A DNA stretch of 8,626 nucleotides from Actinomycetota bacterium (lineage in GTDB: Bacteria; Actinomycetota; Aquicultoria; Aquicultorales; Aquicultoraceae). The notes under the pieces are model-generated. The model had not been told where the DNA came from, did no database searches, and saw only the letters and a program-made list of their open reading frames with translations. The translations under genes were made by a program, and so were the position numbers. Location of the stretch: positions 1 to 8,626 of the forward strand of contig JASEIR010000104.1 of NCBI GenBank assembly GCA_030017355.1. Direction: 5' to 3'. How positions within the stretch are numbered: the first letter of the stretch is position 1; each line of letters starts with the position of its first letter. Positions 1-6,885 of this stretch are shown here, piece by piece.

Positions 1-579
1 CTCCAGTGAACCATAGTAATCAAGATGGTCGGCTTCAATATTAGTTATAACAATAATCTCTGGGTGCAGGAAAAGCAGTGAGCCATCACTTTCATCAGCC
101 TCGGTAATAAAAAAACCGCCACTGCCATACTTTGCATTGCTACCAATATCATTGAGCTCACCACCAATAAGGAACATTGGATCAAGCTGAGCCTTCTCAA
201 ACGCAAAGGATATCATAGAGGTCGTTGTTGTTTTCCCATGTGTTCCAGCTACTGCTATGCTTCTCAAATTCTTACCAAGCCAAGCAAGCATCTCGGCCCT
301 ACGAACTACAGGTATATTGGCTTCTTTAGCTGCCCTTAGCTCGGGATTTGACTCGGGAATTGCAGATGAAACAACCACTATATCTGGTCCCTGAAGGTTT
401 TCCTTTTTATGGCCTATTGAAATTATAGCGCCCTTGTCTCTTAGGGAATTTGTGTAACGCGAATCTTTTAAATCAGAACCGCTTACCTTATAGCCCATCT
501 CAAGCAGTACTTTGGCAATGCCACTCATCCCAGCACCGCCAATTCCAATGAAGTGAATGTGCATTAAATTCTCAACCAT
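1..579 (-). CDS. murC: UDP-N-acetylmuramate--L-alanine ligase MurC (5' part, cut by the window edge)
   Basis: MurC adds L-alanine to UDP-MurNAc with ATP, the first peptide-stem step, in the cytoplasm. The first 193 residues are here; family members are usually about 450-490 residues, so the rest lies beyond position 1. Visible motifs: the N-terminal Rossmann signature GIGGAGMSG (residues 12-20), VVVSSAIP (about 69-75), the ATP P-loop AGTHGKTTTT (111-120, the MurC form with THGK), EADESDGS (160-167) and NIEADHLDYYGSLE up to the cut. The ATG at 577-579 is preferred because GAGGAG (585-590) lies 5 nt upstream. A second in-frame ATG at residue 6 has no comparable site, though many MurC proteins begin near it. 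It follows murG after 96 nt, the only non-overlapping junction in the cluster. Identity is certain; the truncation is only the window edge. Confidence 0.97.
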   Translation of the reverse strand, partial: MVENLMHIHFIGIGGAGMSGIAKVLLEMGYKVSGSDLKDSRYTNSLRDKGAIISIGHKKENLQGPDIVVVSSAIPESNPELRAAKEANIPVVRRAEMLAWLGKNLRSIAVAGTHGKTTTTSMISFAFEKAQLDPMFLIGGELNDIGSNAKYGSGGFFITEADESDGSLLFLHPEIIVITNIEADHLDYYGSLE

Positions 580-675
580 GGTGTCTCCTCTGTTTCCGCA
601 TCTAAGTGGTTTTAAAATTGCTATGTTCGCCCTTCGGTTTAGTAAGAGCTTCCAGCTTACCTTTGGTTATCTCGG
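580..675 (-). other. murG-murC intergenic spacer with short direct repeats
   Basis: This 96-nt gap holds no gene. On the minus strand AAGGTAAGC occurs in the last codons of murG (684-692) and again after its stop (655-663). AGATAACC occurs twice, 9 nt apart, at 674-681 and 665-672; the first copy contains the murG TAA stop. The spacer therefore looks partly made by small slippage duplications of the murG 3' end. A weak interrupted hairpin (AGCT arms around 648-660) is also present. I see no T-tract terminator and no convincing promoter, so read-through from murG into murC is the simplest reading. Confidence 0.5.
585..590 (-). promoter_or_regulatory. Ribosome binding site of murC (GAGGAG)
   Basis: GAGGAG on the minus strand lies 5 nt before the murC ATG at 579. 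It is one of the strongest Shine-Dalgarno matches in the window and decides the start in favour of residue 1 over the internal Met6. A strong site fits the fact that murC does not overlap murG and so cannot rely on coupled termination and re-initiation. Confidence 0.75.
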
Positions 676-1794
676 TTATCTTTGCTTACCTTCAGCTACA
701 TCTATTACCAAATCCGCCAAAGAGTCTGCAGCATTGGGCCGTCCAAATTGCTTAGAAGCATTAGCCATCTTCATTAAACTTTCGCTATCAGATATGAGGG
801 GTTCAACCGTGTTAAAAAGCGAAACTCCAGTTAGGTCGCGATCTAAAATAATCCTAGCTGCACCCAACTTTTCAAGCTCCCGTGCATTTTTCTCTTGATG
901 ATTATCTGTAGCAAAGGGGTATGGGACTAGGATTGCTGGCAAACCCCTTGCTGTTATCTCTGCCACTGTTGTAGCCCCCGATCGACAGAGAATCAAATCA
1001 GCTATAGCATATGCCTCGCCCATATCATCAATATACGGATATGCCTCATAAAGAAGAGCATCCTTAGGCGATTTTAACTTATCAATAGCTGTCTTTATCA
1101 ATTCATAGTTTATCTTACCTGTAGCATGAATTATCTGCAAGCTGTCATTATCCCGCCACTTGTCATATGCATCTAAAACCGCCTCGTTTATCTTTTGAGC
1201 ACCTCGGCTACCACCAAAAATTAGCAGCACTTTCCGCGATTCGTCCACGCTGAACACTTTCAGTGCCCTAGCCTTATCCGGCACGAGAACTTCTTCCCTT
1301 ACTGGATTTCCAGTAAACTCAATGCGCTTATCAACAGGAAAGTATTTCTTTGTATCTGGATAAGTTATTGCAATTGCCGATGCAACTCTTCCCAATATCC
1401 TATTAACAAGACCAGGTATTGCATTTTGCTCATGGATTACTGTCGGAATATTCTGAAGCACAGCTGCCCCTACAACAGGAAGACTTACATATGCACCCAT
1501 GCCAACCACTATGTCAGGCTTAAAGCTTCTTAAAATACTGGCTGATTCAATGGTTCCCTTACCAACAGAAAAGAAAGTTGTAATGGCTTTAATTGATGGT
1601 TTTCTTGGAAGCCCCTGCGCTTCGATAGACCTAAACGAGAGGCCAGCTTGCCGAACAAGTGATGATTCCAGGCCAGTTGCAGTTCCGATATATAACAACT
1701 CAAGATCGCTTTTTGCCTTTTGGAGTGCCTTGGCGAGAGCTAGACCTGGATATACGTGACCTGCTGTTCCTCCTCCGCTTATTACCACCCGCAT
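676..1794 (-). CDS. murG: UDP-GlcNAc : lipid I N-acetylglucosaminyltransferase MurG
   Basis: MurG is a peripheral membrane GT-B glycosyltransferase (family GT28) that adds GlcNAc from UDP-GlcNAc to lipid I on the inner membrane face, giving lipid II. At 372 residues it is of normal length. N-terminal acceptor-domain motifs: GGGTAGHVYPGLALA (7-21), GMGAYVSLPV (98-107), HEQNAIPGLVNR (121-132) and TGNPVR (161-166). C-terminal donor-domain motifs: GGSRGAQKIN (194-203), RSGATTVAE (271-279) and the ATDNHQEKNA stretch (295-304), matching the family's DxQxxNA-type nucleotide-binding region. The ATG at 1794 is supported because the glycine loop begins at residue 7, as is usual. AAGGG lies 9 nt upstream, a moderate ribosome site. 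Its first 95 nt also encode the end of ftsW in another frame. Transcribed after ftsW and before murC. Confidence 0.98.
   Translation of the reverse strand: MRVVISGGGTAGHVYPGLALAKALQKAKSDLELLYIGTATGLESSLVRQAGLSFRSIEAQGLPRKPSIKAITTFFSVGKGTIESASILRSFKPDIVVGMGAYVSLPVVGAAVLQNIPTVIHEQNAIPGLVNRILGRVASAIAITYPDTKKYFPVDKRIEFTGNPVREEVLVPDKARALKVFSVDESRKVLLIFGGSRGAQKINEAVLDAYDKWRDNDSLQIIHATGKINYELIKTAIDKLKSPKDALLYEAYPYIDDMGEAYAIADLILCRSGATTVAEITARGLPAILVPYPFATDNHQEKNARELEKLGAARIILDRDLTGVSLFNTVEPLISDSESLMKMANASKQFGRPNAADSLADLVIDVAEGKQR
1700..1794 (-). other. 95-nt out-of-frame coding overlap of ftsW 3' end and murG 5' end
   Basis: ftsW ends with TGA at 1702-1700, while murG begins at 1794. The two are read in different frames: the ftsW codon AAT begins one nucleotide before the murG ATG. 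The stretch that gives the MurG glycine loop (three GGA codons) is read by ftsW as AGG AGG AAC, hence the Arg run. All other junctions in this window overlap by 1-26 nt or not at all, so this one stands out. Confidence 0.85.
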
Positions 1795-3082
1795 TTGACT
1801 TAGCCCTTCTAGTTTTACTTGTTTTGGTAGTTAAATCCAATCTAGACCTTGAACCGCTAGTTGATCTTGACTTACTTGATCTGCTAGTTGATCTATTGCT
1901 TAGCCTATTGCTTGATTTATTACCAACCACAAGACGAAGATTTCTTCGTCTTCCAACTAATAAGTCTTCTCTTATGTTATTAAGTGCAATACTAAGAAGA
2001 ATTCCCACAGCTGCCATATTAACCAGCAGCGAAGAGCCTCCGTAGCTGATAAATGGCATTGGAATTCCAGTCACAGGAAGAACACCCGTCACTGCACCCA
2101 TATTTACAAGCGCCTGTATGGCAATCATAACTGTAAGGCCTATCCCTAAAAGACGGCCAAAGTAATCCTTACAGCGCAGGGATATCTTTATACCATAATA
2201 GGTAAAAATAACAAACAGTGAAACCGTAAAAATTGTACCGAGAAGGCCAAGTTCCTCACCAATGACAGCAAAAATAAAATCAGTATGCGGGGCCGGCAAG
2301 TAAAAAAACTTTTGCCTGCCCAAACTCAAACCAGCACCAAACAGCCCACCAGAACCAAGTGCAATTAAGGATTGTTTTATATGCCATCCTGAGCCTAAAG
2401 GATCGGATGATGGGTCTAAAAAGGCCTTAAACCGTTCTAATCTATAGCCGCCTTCAGATGAGAATATAAAATAAGCTCCACCTGCTAGACCAGCCGCAGC
2501 AATAGCAGCCACATACTTAAGATTTAGACCGCCAAGGAAAAGCATTATGAATGCCAGAAGACAGATTGAAAGCGTAGTTCCCAAATCGGGCTGCTCCATG
2601 ACCAGGAAGACGATTATTATCATCAAGATTCCATAAGGATAAATAAGGTCGTTTAGGCTAATAGGCTTGTTTTTTCTTCTAGCCAAGAAGTCTGCCGTAT
2701 ATAAAGCGACTGCGATTTTGGTAAATTCTGATGGCTGCAAGTTAAAAAATCCCACAGGAATCCATCTGCTTGAACCACCTGCAACCTTTCCAATACCTGG
2801 AATCAACACTGCAGCAAGCATGGCAATTGCAACGAAAATGCTGGCAGTAGCTATTTTACTAAGGGCGCGGACGCGTATTTGTGAAAAAAGCAGAAGCAGG
2901 ATAGACCCTAAAAGTATAGCAATAAGTTGGCGTTTTACATAGTGGTAGCTATCACCTGTTGCCGCAAAAGCACGAACAGAACTGGCAGAAAGTATCATTA
3001 CCAGGCCAAACAAAATCATAACGTAAATGACACCAAGCAACCAATGATAATTTCTTCTATCGATCTGTCCAGCCTTTGCCAT
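1700..3082 (-). CDS. ftsW: Septal peptidoglycan glycosyltransferase FtsW (SEDS family) with an Arg/Ser-rich C-terminal tail
   Basis: FtsW is a polytopic SEDS membrane protein that polymerises lipid II at the division site together with a class B penicillin-binding protein. The core (residues 1-377 from the ATG) has the expected string of hydrophobic segments and the hallmarks FFNLQPSEFTKIA (about 112-124), PAPHTDFIFAVIGEELG (264-280, with the conserved Asp and Glu) and MPFISYGGSS (342-351). Presence of dcw neighbours favours FtsW over RodA. I place the start at the ATG at 3082: GGAG sits 6 nt before it. An in-frame TTG at 3094 would add four residues but has no ribosome site. It overlaps murD by 26 nt. 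The odd part is the tail, residues 378-460: by my count 20 Arg, 9 Lys, 21 Ser and a single Asp in 83 residues, with no hydrophobic segment. The last 95 nt overlap murG. The core identity is certain; whether the tail is a selected domain or a frameshift product is open. Confidence 0.96.
   Translation of the reverse strand: MAKAGQIDRRNYHWLLGVIYVMILFGLVMILSASSVRAFAATGDSYHYVKRQLIAILLGSILLLLFSQIRVRALSKIATASIFVAIAMLAAVLIPGIGKVAGGSSRWIPVGFFNLQPSEFTKIAVALYTADFLARRKNKPISLNDLIYPYGILMIIIVFLVMEQPDLGTTLSICLLAFIMLFLGGLNLKYVAAIAAAGLAGGAYFIFSSEGGYRLERFKAFLDPSSDPLGSGWHIKQSLIALGSGGLFGAGLSLGRQKFFYLPAPHTDFIFAVIGEELGLLGTIFTVSLFVIFTYYGIKISLRCKDYFGRLLGIGLTVMIAIQALVNMGAVTGVLPVTGIPMPFISYGGSSLLVNMAAVGILLSIALNNIREDLLVGRRRNLRLVVGNKSSNRLSNRSTSRSSKSRSTSGSRSRLDLTTKTSKTRRAKSNAGGNKRRRNSRSRISRSSSRQGTPKGKKRS
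1856..1913 (-). repeat. In-frame microrepeats within the FtsW tail coding region
   Basis: On the plus strand GCTAGTTGATCT occurs at 1856-1867 and 1883-1894, a period of 27 nt or 9 codons. It gives the protein repeat RSTSRSSKS followed by RSTSGSRSR. CTATTGCTT occurs at 1893-1901 and 1905-1913, a period of 12 nt or 4 codons, giving SNRL followed by SNRS. Both periods are multiples of three, so the repeats keep the ftsW frame. Confidence 0.75.
1931..1952. repeat. Perfect 10-bp inverted repeat at the FtsW core/tail junction
   Basis: AAGACGAAGA (1931-1940) is followed after TT by its exact reverse complement TCTTCGTCTT (1943-1952). As RNA it could form a 9-bp stem with a 4-nt loop. It encodes RRRNLRL, directly after the last conserved FtsW residues (NNIREDLLVG) and at the start of the Arg/Ser tail. 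It is not followed by a T-tract on the transcribed strand, so it is not a standard terminator. Confidence 0.7.
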
Positions 3083-4451
3083 TTCTCTCTCCAATTGCTA
3101 AAACAGCTTTCTTAAATATCTCCCCTCTGTGCGCATAACTCTTAAATGCATCAAAGCTTGCACATGCTGGAGAAAAAAGAACAACTTGCCCTGCTTCTGC
3201 AAGTCGGCTGGCAGCTAAAACCGCATCATCAACCCTTTCAGTATATTCCTTATAAACATCTTGAGGCAGCGCACCTAGAATATCGCGCCCTGCCTCTCCA
3301 AAGCCAACTACAGCTTTAACCTTCTTATCTTCCTTATCTATAGCTTCAGCAAGAGGTTTAAAGCTATTTCCCTTATTCCTTCCACCTACAAGTAGAATTA
3401 CAGGTTCAGTAAAGGCAGTCAAGGCTTTAACAGTGGCATCAACATTGGTAGCTTTTGAATCGTCGTAATACATAACTCCATCAATGGATGCTACAAATTC
3501 AATACGATGGCTTAGACCTGGAAACCTGGTAACAACCTTTCTAATCACCTCAGCATCTATGCCTGATACCAGAGACACAGCCACGGCTGCCATAACGTTA
3601 TCTAAATTATGACTTCCGCGAAGCTTCATCTCATTAATGTTAAAGATTTCAATCTCCTGCTGACCCAACTTAGCTTCCAGCCTAGCTACAACTTGCCCTT
3701 CCTTGATAAAAATTCCTTCCTCGAGCTCTCCTTTGCTTGTTCCAATAACTTTTGCTCTAATGCCAGAAACCAGCGATCTTACCACCTTGTCATCCAAATT
3801 TAAAATTGCAAAATCGTCCTCAGTTTGGTTCATGAAAAGGCGGCTTTTTGCCCTAACATAATCGCTAAAATCAGGATGCCAATCCAGATGATCCTCCGTT
3901 ATATTTAGCAAGACCGAGACTGCCGGCTTAAAATCGACAATTGTGTCAAGCTGAAAACTGCTCACCTCAGCAATAAGCGTATCAATATTTTCCCTATCAA
4001 TCGATGAAACCAGGGGGGTTCCTATATTGCCAACAGCTGCAGCCTTCTTACCAGCCGCTTCAAATATCTTTCCAATTAAGGTCGTTGTAGTGGTCTTACC
4101 ATTGGTTCCAGTAATTGCTATTATCTGCTTGCCCGTTAGTTGATACGCCAATTCTATCTCGCTCCAGACCGGAATTTCTAAGCTACGTGCCTCGTTAATT
4201 ATTAGGCTTCGGCTAGGCACTCCCGGGCTAACTACAACCAGGTCTACCCCATCAAGAAGCTCTTTTCCTTGGCTTCCTAACCGCACATCAACTCCGCTAG
4301 CTTTAAGCCCCTGCGCTACATCTAACATCTCATTGCTCTTGGAGGTATCAGAGGCTATAACTTCTGCGCCAAGAGACTTAAGTTTAAGTGAAGCTGCCTT
4401 GCCACTTAAGCCTAAGCCTAATACCAGCACATGCTTTCCCAAGAAATTCAT
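3057..4451 (-). CDS. murD: UDP-N-acetylmuramoyl-L-alanine--D-glutamate ligase MurD
   Basis: MurD adds D-glutamate to UDP-MurNAc-L-Ala with ATP in the cytoplasm, the second stem residue. It has 464 residues, normal for the family. Domain 1: GLGLSG (12-17) and SPGVP (75-79). Central ATPase domain: P-loop ITGTNGKTTTT (113-123), GNIG (141-144), EVSSFQL (162-168), NITEDHLDWH (183-192) and Lys202 in YVRAKSR, the position usually carbamylated. C-terminal domain: PGLSHR (311-316), DDSKATN (330-336), GGRNKG (356-361, where many members have GGxDKG) and SPACASFDAF (427-436). The ATG at 4451 shares its A with the last base of the mraY TAA stop (TAATG), and AAGGGG lies 6 nt upstream. The 3' end, TAG at 3059-3057, overlaps ftsW, and the ftsW ribosome site lies inside the last murD codons. 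Confidence 0.98.
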   Translation of the reverse strand: MNFLGKHVLVLGLGLSGKAASLKLKSLGAEVIASDTSKSNEMLDVAQGLKASGVDVRLGSQGKELLDGVDLVVVSPGVPSRSLIINEARSLEIPVWSEIELAYQLTGKQIIAITGTNGKTTTTTLIGKIFEAAGKKAAAVGNIGTPLVSSIDRENIDTLIAEVSSFQLDTIVDFKPAVSVLLNITEDHLDWHPDFSDYVRAKSRLFMNQTEDDFAILNLDDKVVRSLVSGIRAKVIGTSKGELEEGIFIKEGQVVARLEAKLGQQEIEIFNINEMKLRGSHNLDNVMAAVAVSLVSGIDAEVIRKVVTRFPGLSHRIEFVASIDGVMYYDDSKATNVDATVKALTAFTEPVILLVGGRNKGNSFKPLAEAIDKEDKKVKAVVGFGEAGRDILGALPQDVYKEYTERVDDAVLAASRLAEAGQVVLFSPACASFDAFKSYAHRGEIFKKAVLAIGERNGKGWTDR

Positions 4452-5497
4452 TAACTACCCCTTGTGGCCATCATGAAGTAAATGCCAAACCCTAAACCTG
4501 AAAGCATTCCGGAGATAATCCAAAATCGCATCATTATCTGTGTTTCAGACCAACCAAGCATTTCAAAATGGTGATGTATAGGCGCCATTTTCAGTATTCT
4601 GGTCTTAAACCACCGATAGCTTACAACTTGCCCAATAACAGATAAACCCTCTATCACATAAATCCCACCAATTAAGACAAGAAGCAATTCTGTTTTTGTA
4701 AGGATTGCCATAGCCGCAATTGCCCCGCCAAGGCCTAGAGACCCTGTATCGCCCATAAAAATACTGGCTGGATAACTATTAAACCATAAAAAGCCTATAC
4801 ATGCGCCTCCTATTGCTGCACTAACTATAGCAAGGTCAAGCCTATCTTGCCTAAAGGCTATACCAGCATAGGCAAGCATTGCAATTGTGACTGTTCCTGC
4901 TGCAAGTCCATCAAGACCATCGGTTAAATTTACCGTGTTTGTGGTTGCAGCAATGATAATAAAAACAAGTGCAATATAAAGAACAGGGACCACAATTTCC
5001 ATATTGGAAACAACAAACCTAAACGATGGAAAATCAAGCGGTATAACATAGTTAGTTAGCGGGATTTGCACATACGTCTCAAGGCCGGCAAAATTTACAG
5101 CGACAAGACAAACTACGACTGCAATAACAAATTGCCAAATAAGCTTTGACCTTGCCTTTAAACCAAGAGAGCGTGCTTTTACAACCTTCCTATAGTCATC
5201 AACAAAACCTAAAAGCCCGCATGAAATAAGCGTAAGCAATGCAATAAGACTTCTCATACTTGCAGCTGCCATAAGAAGATATACAACAAGCACAGTAAGC
5301 AGAATGATTACGCCACCCATAGTTGGCGTACCTGACTTGGTGAGGTGTGTCTGAGGCCCGTCGATTCTGACAACCTGGCCAATGCCCTCTTTGCGAAGCA
5401 GCCTTATCCATATTGGCGTTAGTGCTGCTGTAGTAATTAGAGCTAAAACAGCAGTTAAAAATATTTGGTAAGTTGGATATTTAAAAAAGGATATCAT
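4451..5497 (-). CDS. mraY: Phospho-N-acetylmuramoyl-pentapeptide transferase MraY
   Basis: MraY is an integral membrane enzyme that transfers phospho-MurNAc-pentapeptide from the UDP precursor to undecaprenyl phosphate, giving lipid I. It has 348 residues with about ten hydrophobic segments, normal for the family. Motifs in order: DGPQTH (46-51), GTPTMGG (56-62), FVDDYRK with the two catalytic-site aspartates (Asp100, Asp101), NTVNLTDGLDGLA (187-199), FMGDTGS (248-254, third key Asp at 250) and the PIHHHFE loop (306-312) that marks MraY rather than WecA-like paralogues. The ATG at 5497 overlaps the murF TGA by 4 nt (ATGA). The upstream ribosome site is weak (only GGT), so translation is probably coupled to murF termination. 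It ends in TAATG with murD. Nothing about it is unusual. Confidence 0.98.
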   Translation of the reverse strand: MISFFKYPTYQIFLTAVLALITTAALTPIWIRLLRKEGIGQVVRIDGPQTHLTKSGTPTMGGVIILLTVLVVYLLMAAASMRSLIALLTLISCGLLGFVDDYRKVVKARSLGLKARSKLIWQFVIAVVVCLVAVNFAGLETYVQIPLTNYVIPLDFPSFRFVVSNMEIVVPVLYIALVFIIIAATTNTVNLTDGLDGLAAGTVTIAMLAYAGIAFRQDRLDLAIVSAAIGGACIGFLWFNSYPASIFMGDTGSLGLGGAIAAMAILTKTELLLVLIGGIYVIEGLSVIGQVVSYRWFKTRILKMAPIHHHFEMLGWSETQIMMRFWIISGMLSGLGFGIYFMMATRGS

Positions 5498-6885
5498 ATT
5501 TTTACCAGCGCTTTTACAACTACTTCTAGACCTATTCCTCTTGACGCTTTAGCCAAAACAACATCTCCTGGCATAACCAACTGCTTAAGCAAATGAGCCG
5601 CGGTCTCCGCATCCTTGCAGGTAATAACCATCTTGGGATTCATGCCCGATTTTATTGCACTCTCCGCCATAATCTGGCTCTCAACGCCTACACTAACCAA
5701 GATGTTTATCCCGAGCGAAGCCACTATCTCACCTATCTGCCTGTGAGCTTCACCGGATATTTTACCAAGCTCTAGCATATCACCTAAAACTGCGATATGC
5801 CTCCCCTGAGTAGGAATATCCTTAAGGGTTGACAGCGCCGCTTGCATGGACGTCGGATTAGCGTTATAAGTATCGTTTAAGATTATCACATTATCGCCCG
5901 TTGAGAAAATTTCCATGCGCATGGACGAAGGTCTGCAGTTTGAAAGGCCTATCCGAATATCATCCGCAGTAAGTCCAAGCTGTATTGCCACAGCTGAGAC
6001 CGCCAGAGCATTATATACATTATGCCTCCCGGGCACCGCAAGCCGAACAACATAGGCAACTTTCCCGCCAGTATTTAGTCTGAAAGAAGCTCTTCCCAGC
6101 TCGTCTACATCTATTTCGGTTCCACGGATATCTCCGCCAGCTATACCGTAGGTGACAGTTCTGGCACTTGCATATGTAGCTATGTTTGGCGTCCATAAAT
6201 CATCTGCATTTAATACAACCAGACCATTCTCAGGAATAGATTCGATTAGCTCAGCTTTTGCTCGCGCTATCTGCTCTTCCGATCCAAGCAGTTCTAAATG
6301 CGCTTGACCAATATTTGTTAAAACGCCAATGTTTGGCTTTACTATCTCTGCTAATTCTTTTATCTGGCCAATTCCGCGCATTGCCATTTCAACAATCAAT
6401 ACCTGAGTTTTGTTATCGGCTCGAAAAATAGTCAAAGGGACGCCAATTTCATTGTTGTAGTTTCTATCAGTGCTAACAACGCGAAATTTTTGCGACAAGA
6501 CGCAGTTTAGCATATCTTTTGTTGTTGTCTTACCAGTACTGCCAGTTATCCCTATAACTTTAGCTGAAAGCTTAGTTCTATAGTACCTGGCAATGTTTTG
6601 GAGGGCCTTTAGGCAATCCTTAACCTCTATAACAAATTGAGGGCCAGCAAAATCAGCAAACTTGTTTCTAACCTTGCTCTCAACCAGAAAACCAGACGCC
6701 CCTGCCCTAAGAGCATTGGGAATGAACTCATGGCCATCTCTTTTGCCTTTCAGAGGAATAAAAAGGCTATCAATACAGCGCGCTCTGCTGTCAATGCTTA
6801 CGCCATGAACCATTGCATCCGATTGGCCTTTTATTAATATTCCTTCAGTACAATCTGCTATTTCACCCGCGGTTAGAGGGATCAT
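5494..6885 (-). CDS. murF: UDP-N-acetylmuramoyl-tripeptide--D-alanyl-D-alanine ligase MurF
   Basis: MurF attaches the D-Ala-D-Ala dipeptide to UDP-MurNAc-tripeptide with ATP, completing the cytoplasmic pentapeptide precursor that MraY then uses. It has 463 residues, normal for the family. Motifs: IDSR near the N-terminus (31-34), P-loop GITGSTGKTTTKD (112-124), NNEIGVPLT (144-152), EMAMRGIGQI (166-175), NIGQAHLE (191-198), Lys210 in ARAKAEL (the likely carbamylated lysine), NDTYNANP (337-344), VLGDMLELG (366-374) and KASRG near the C-terminus (446-450). The last two set MurF apart from MurC, MurD and MurE. The ATG at 6885 overlaps the murE TGA (ATGA); GGAG lies 10 nt upstream inside murE, somewhat far, so coupling is likely. 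The 3' end overlaps mraY by 4 nt. Confidence 0.98.
   Translation of the reverse strand: MIPLTAGEIADCTEGILIKGQSDAMVHGVSIDSRARCIDSLFIPLKGKRDGHEFIPNALRAGASGFLVESKVRNKFADFAGPQFVIEVKDCLKALQNIARYYRTKLSAKVIGITGSTGKTTTKDMLNCVLSQKFRVVSTDRNYNNEIGVPLTIFRADNKTQVLIVEMAMRGIGQIKELAEIVKPNIGVLTNIGQAHLELLGSEEQIARAKAELIESIPENGLVVLNADDLWTPNIATYASARTVTYGIAGGDIRGTEIDVDELGRASFRLNTGGKVAYVVRLAVPGRHNVYNALAVSAVAIQLGLTADDIRIGLSNCRPSSMRMEIFSTGDNVIILNDTYNANPTSMQAALSTLKDIPTQGRHIAVLGDMLELGKISGEAHRQIGEIVASLGINILVSVGVESQIMAESAIKSGMNPKMVITCKDAETAAHLLKQLVMPGDVVLAKASRGIGLEVVVKALVKI

Noticed and set aside
356..361. MurD GGRNKG in place of GGxDKG as a sign of an inactive enzyme (protein residues 356-361)
   Set aside because: All other ATP, lysine and substrate motifs are intact, and this position is not invariant in the family as I know it. 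It is not enough to suggest loss of function.
557..898. Plus-strand open frame of 113 codons across the start of murC and the end of murG
   Set aside because: It runs antisense to two clear genes, has no recognisable domain, and its composition follows the minus-strand coding sequence. It is a shadow frame.
1659..2045. Plus-strand open frame rich in Leu and Asp opposite the FtsW tail
   Set aside because: The LLDLL-like composition is just the complement of the Arg/Ser codons of the FtsW tail. It has no ribosome site or domain, and it lies antisense to ftsW and murG.
3083..3094. TTG start for ftsW at 3094, giving 464 residues
   Set aside because: No ribosome site precedes the TTG, whereas GGAG lies 6 nt before the ATG at 3082. 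The four extra residues (MERE) include the codons that form that ribosome site.
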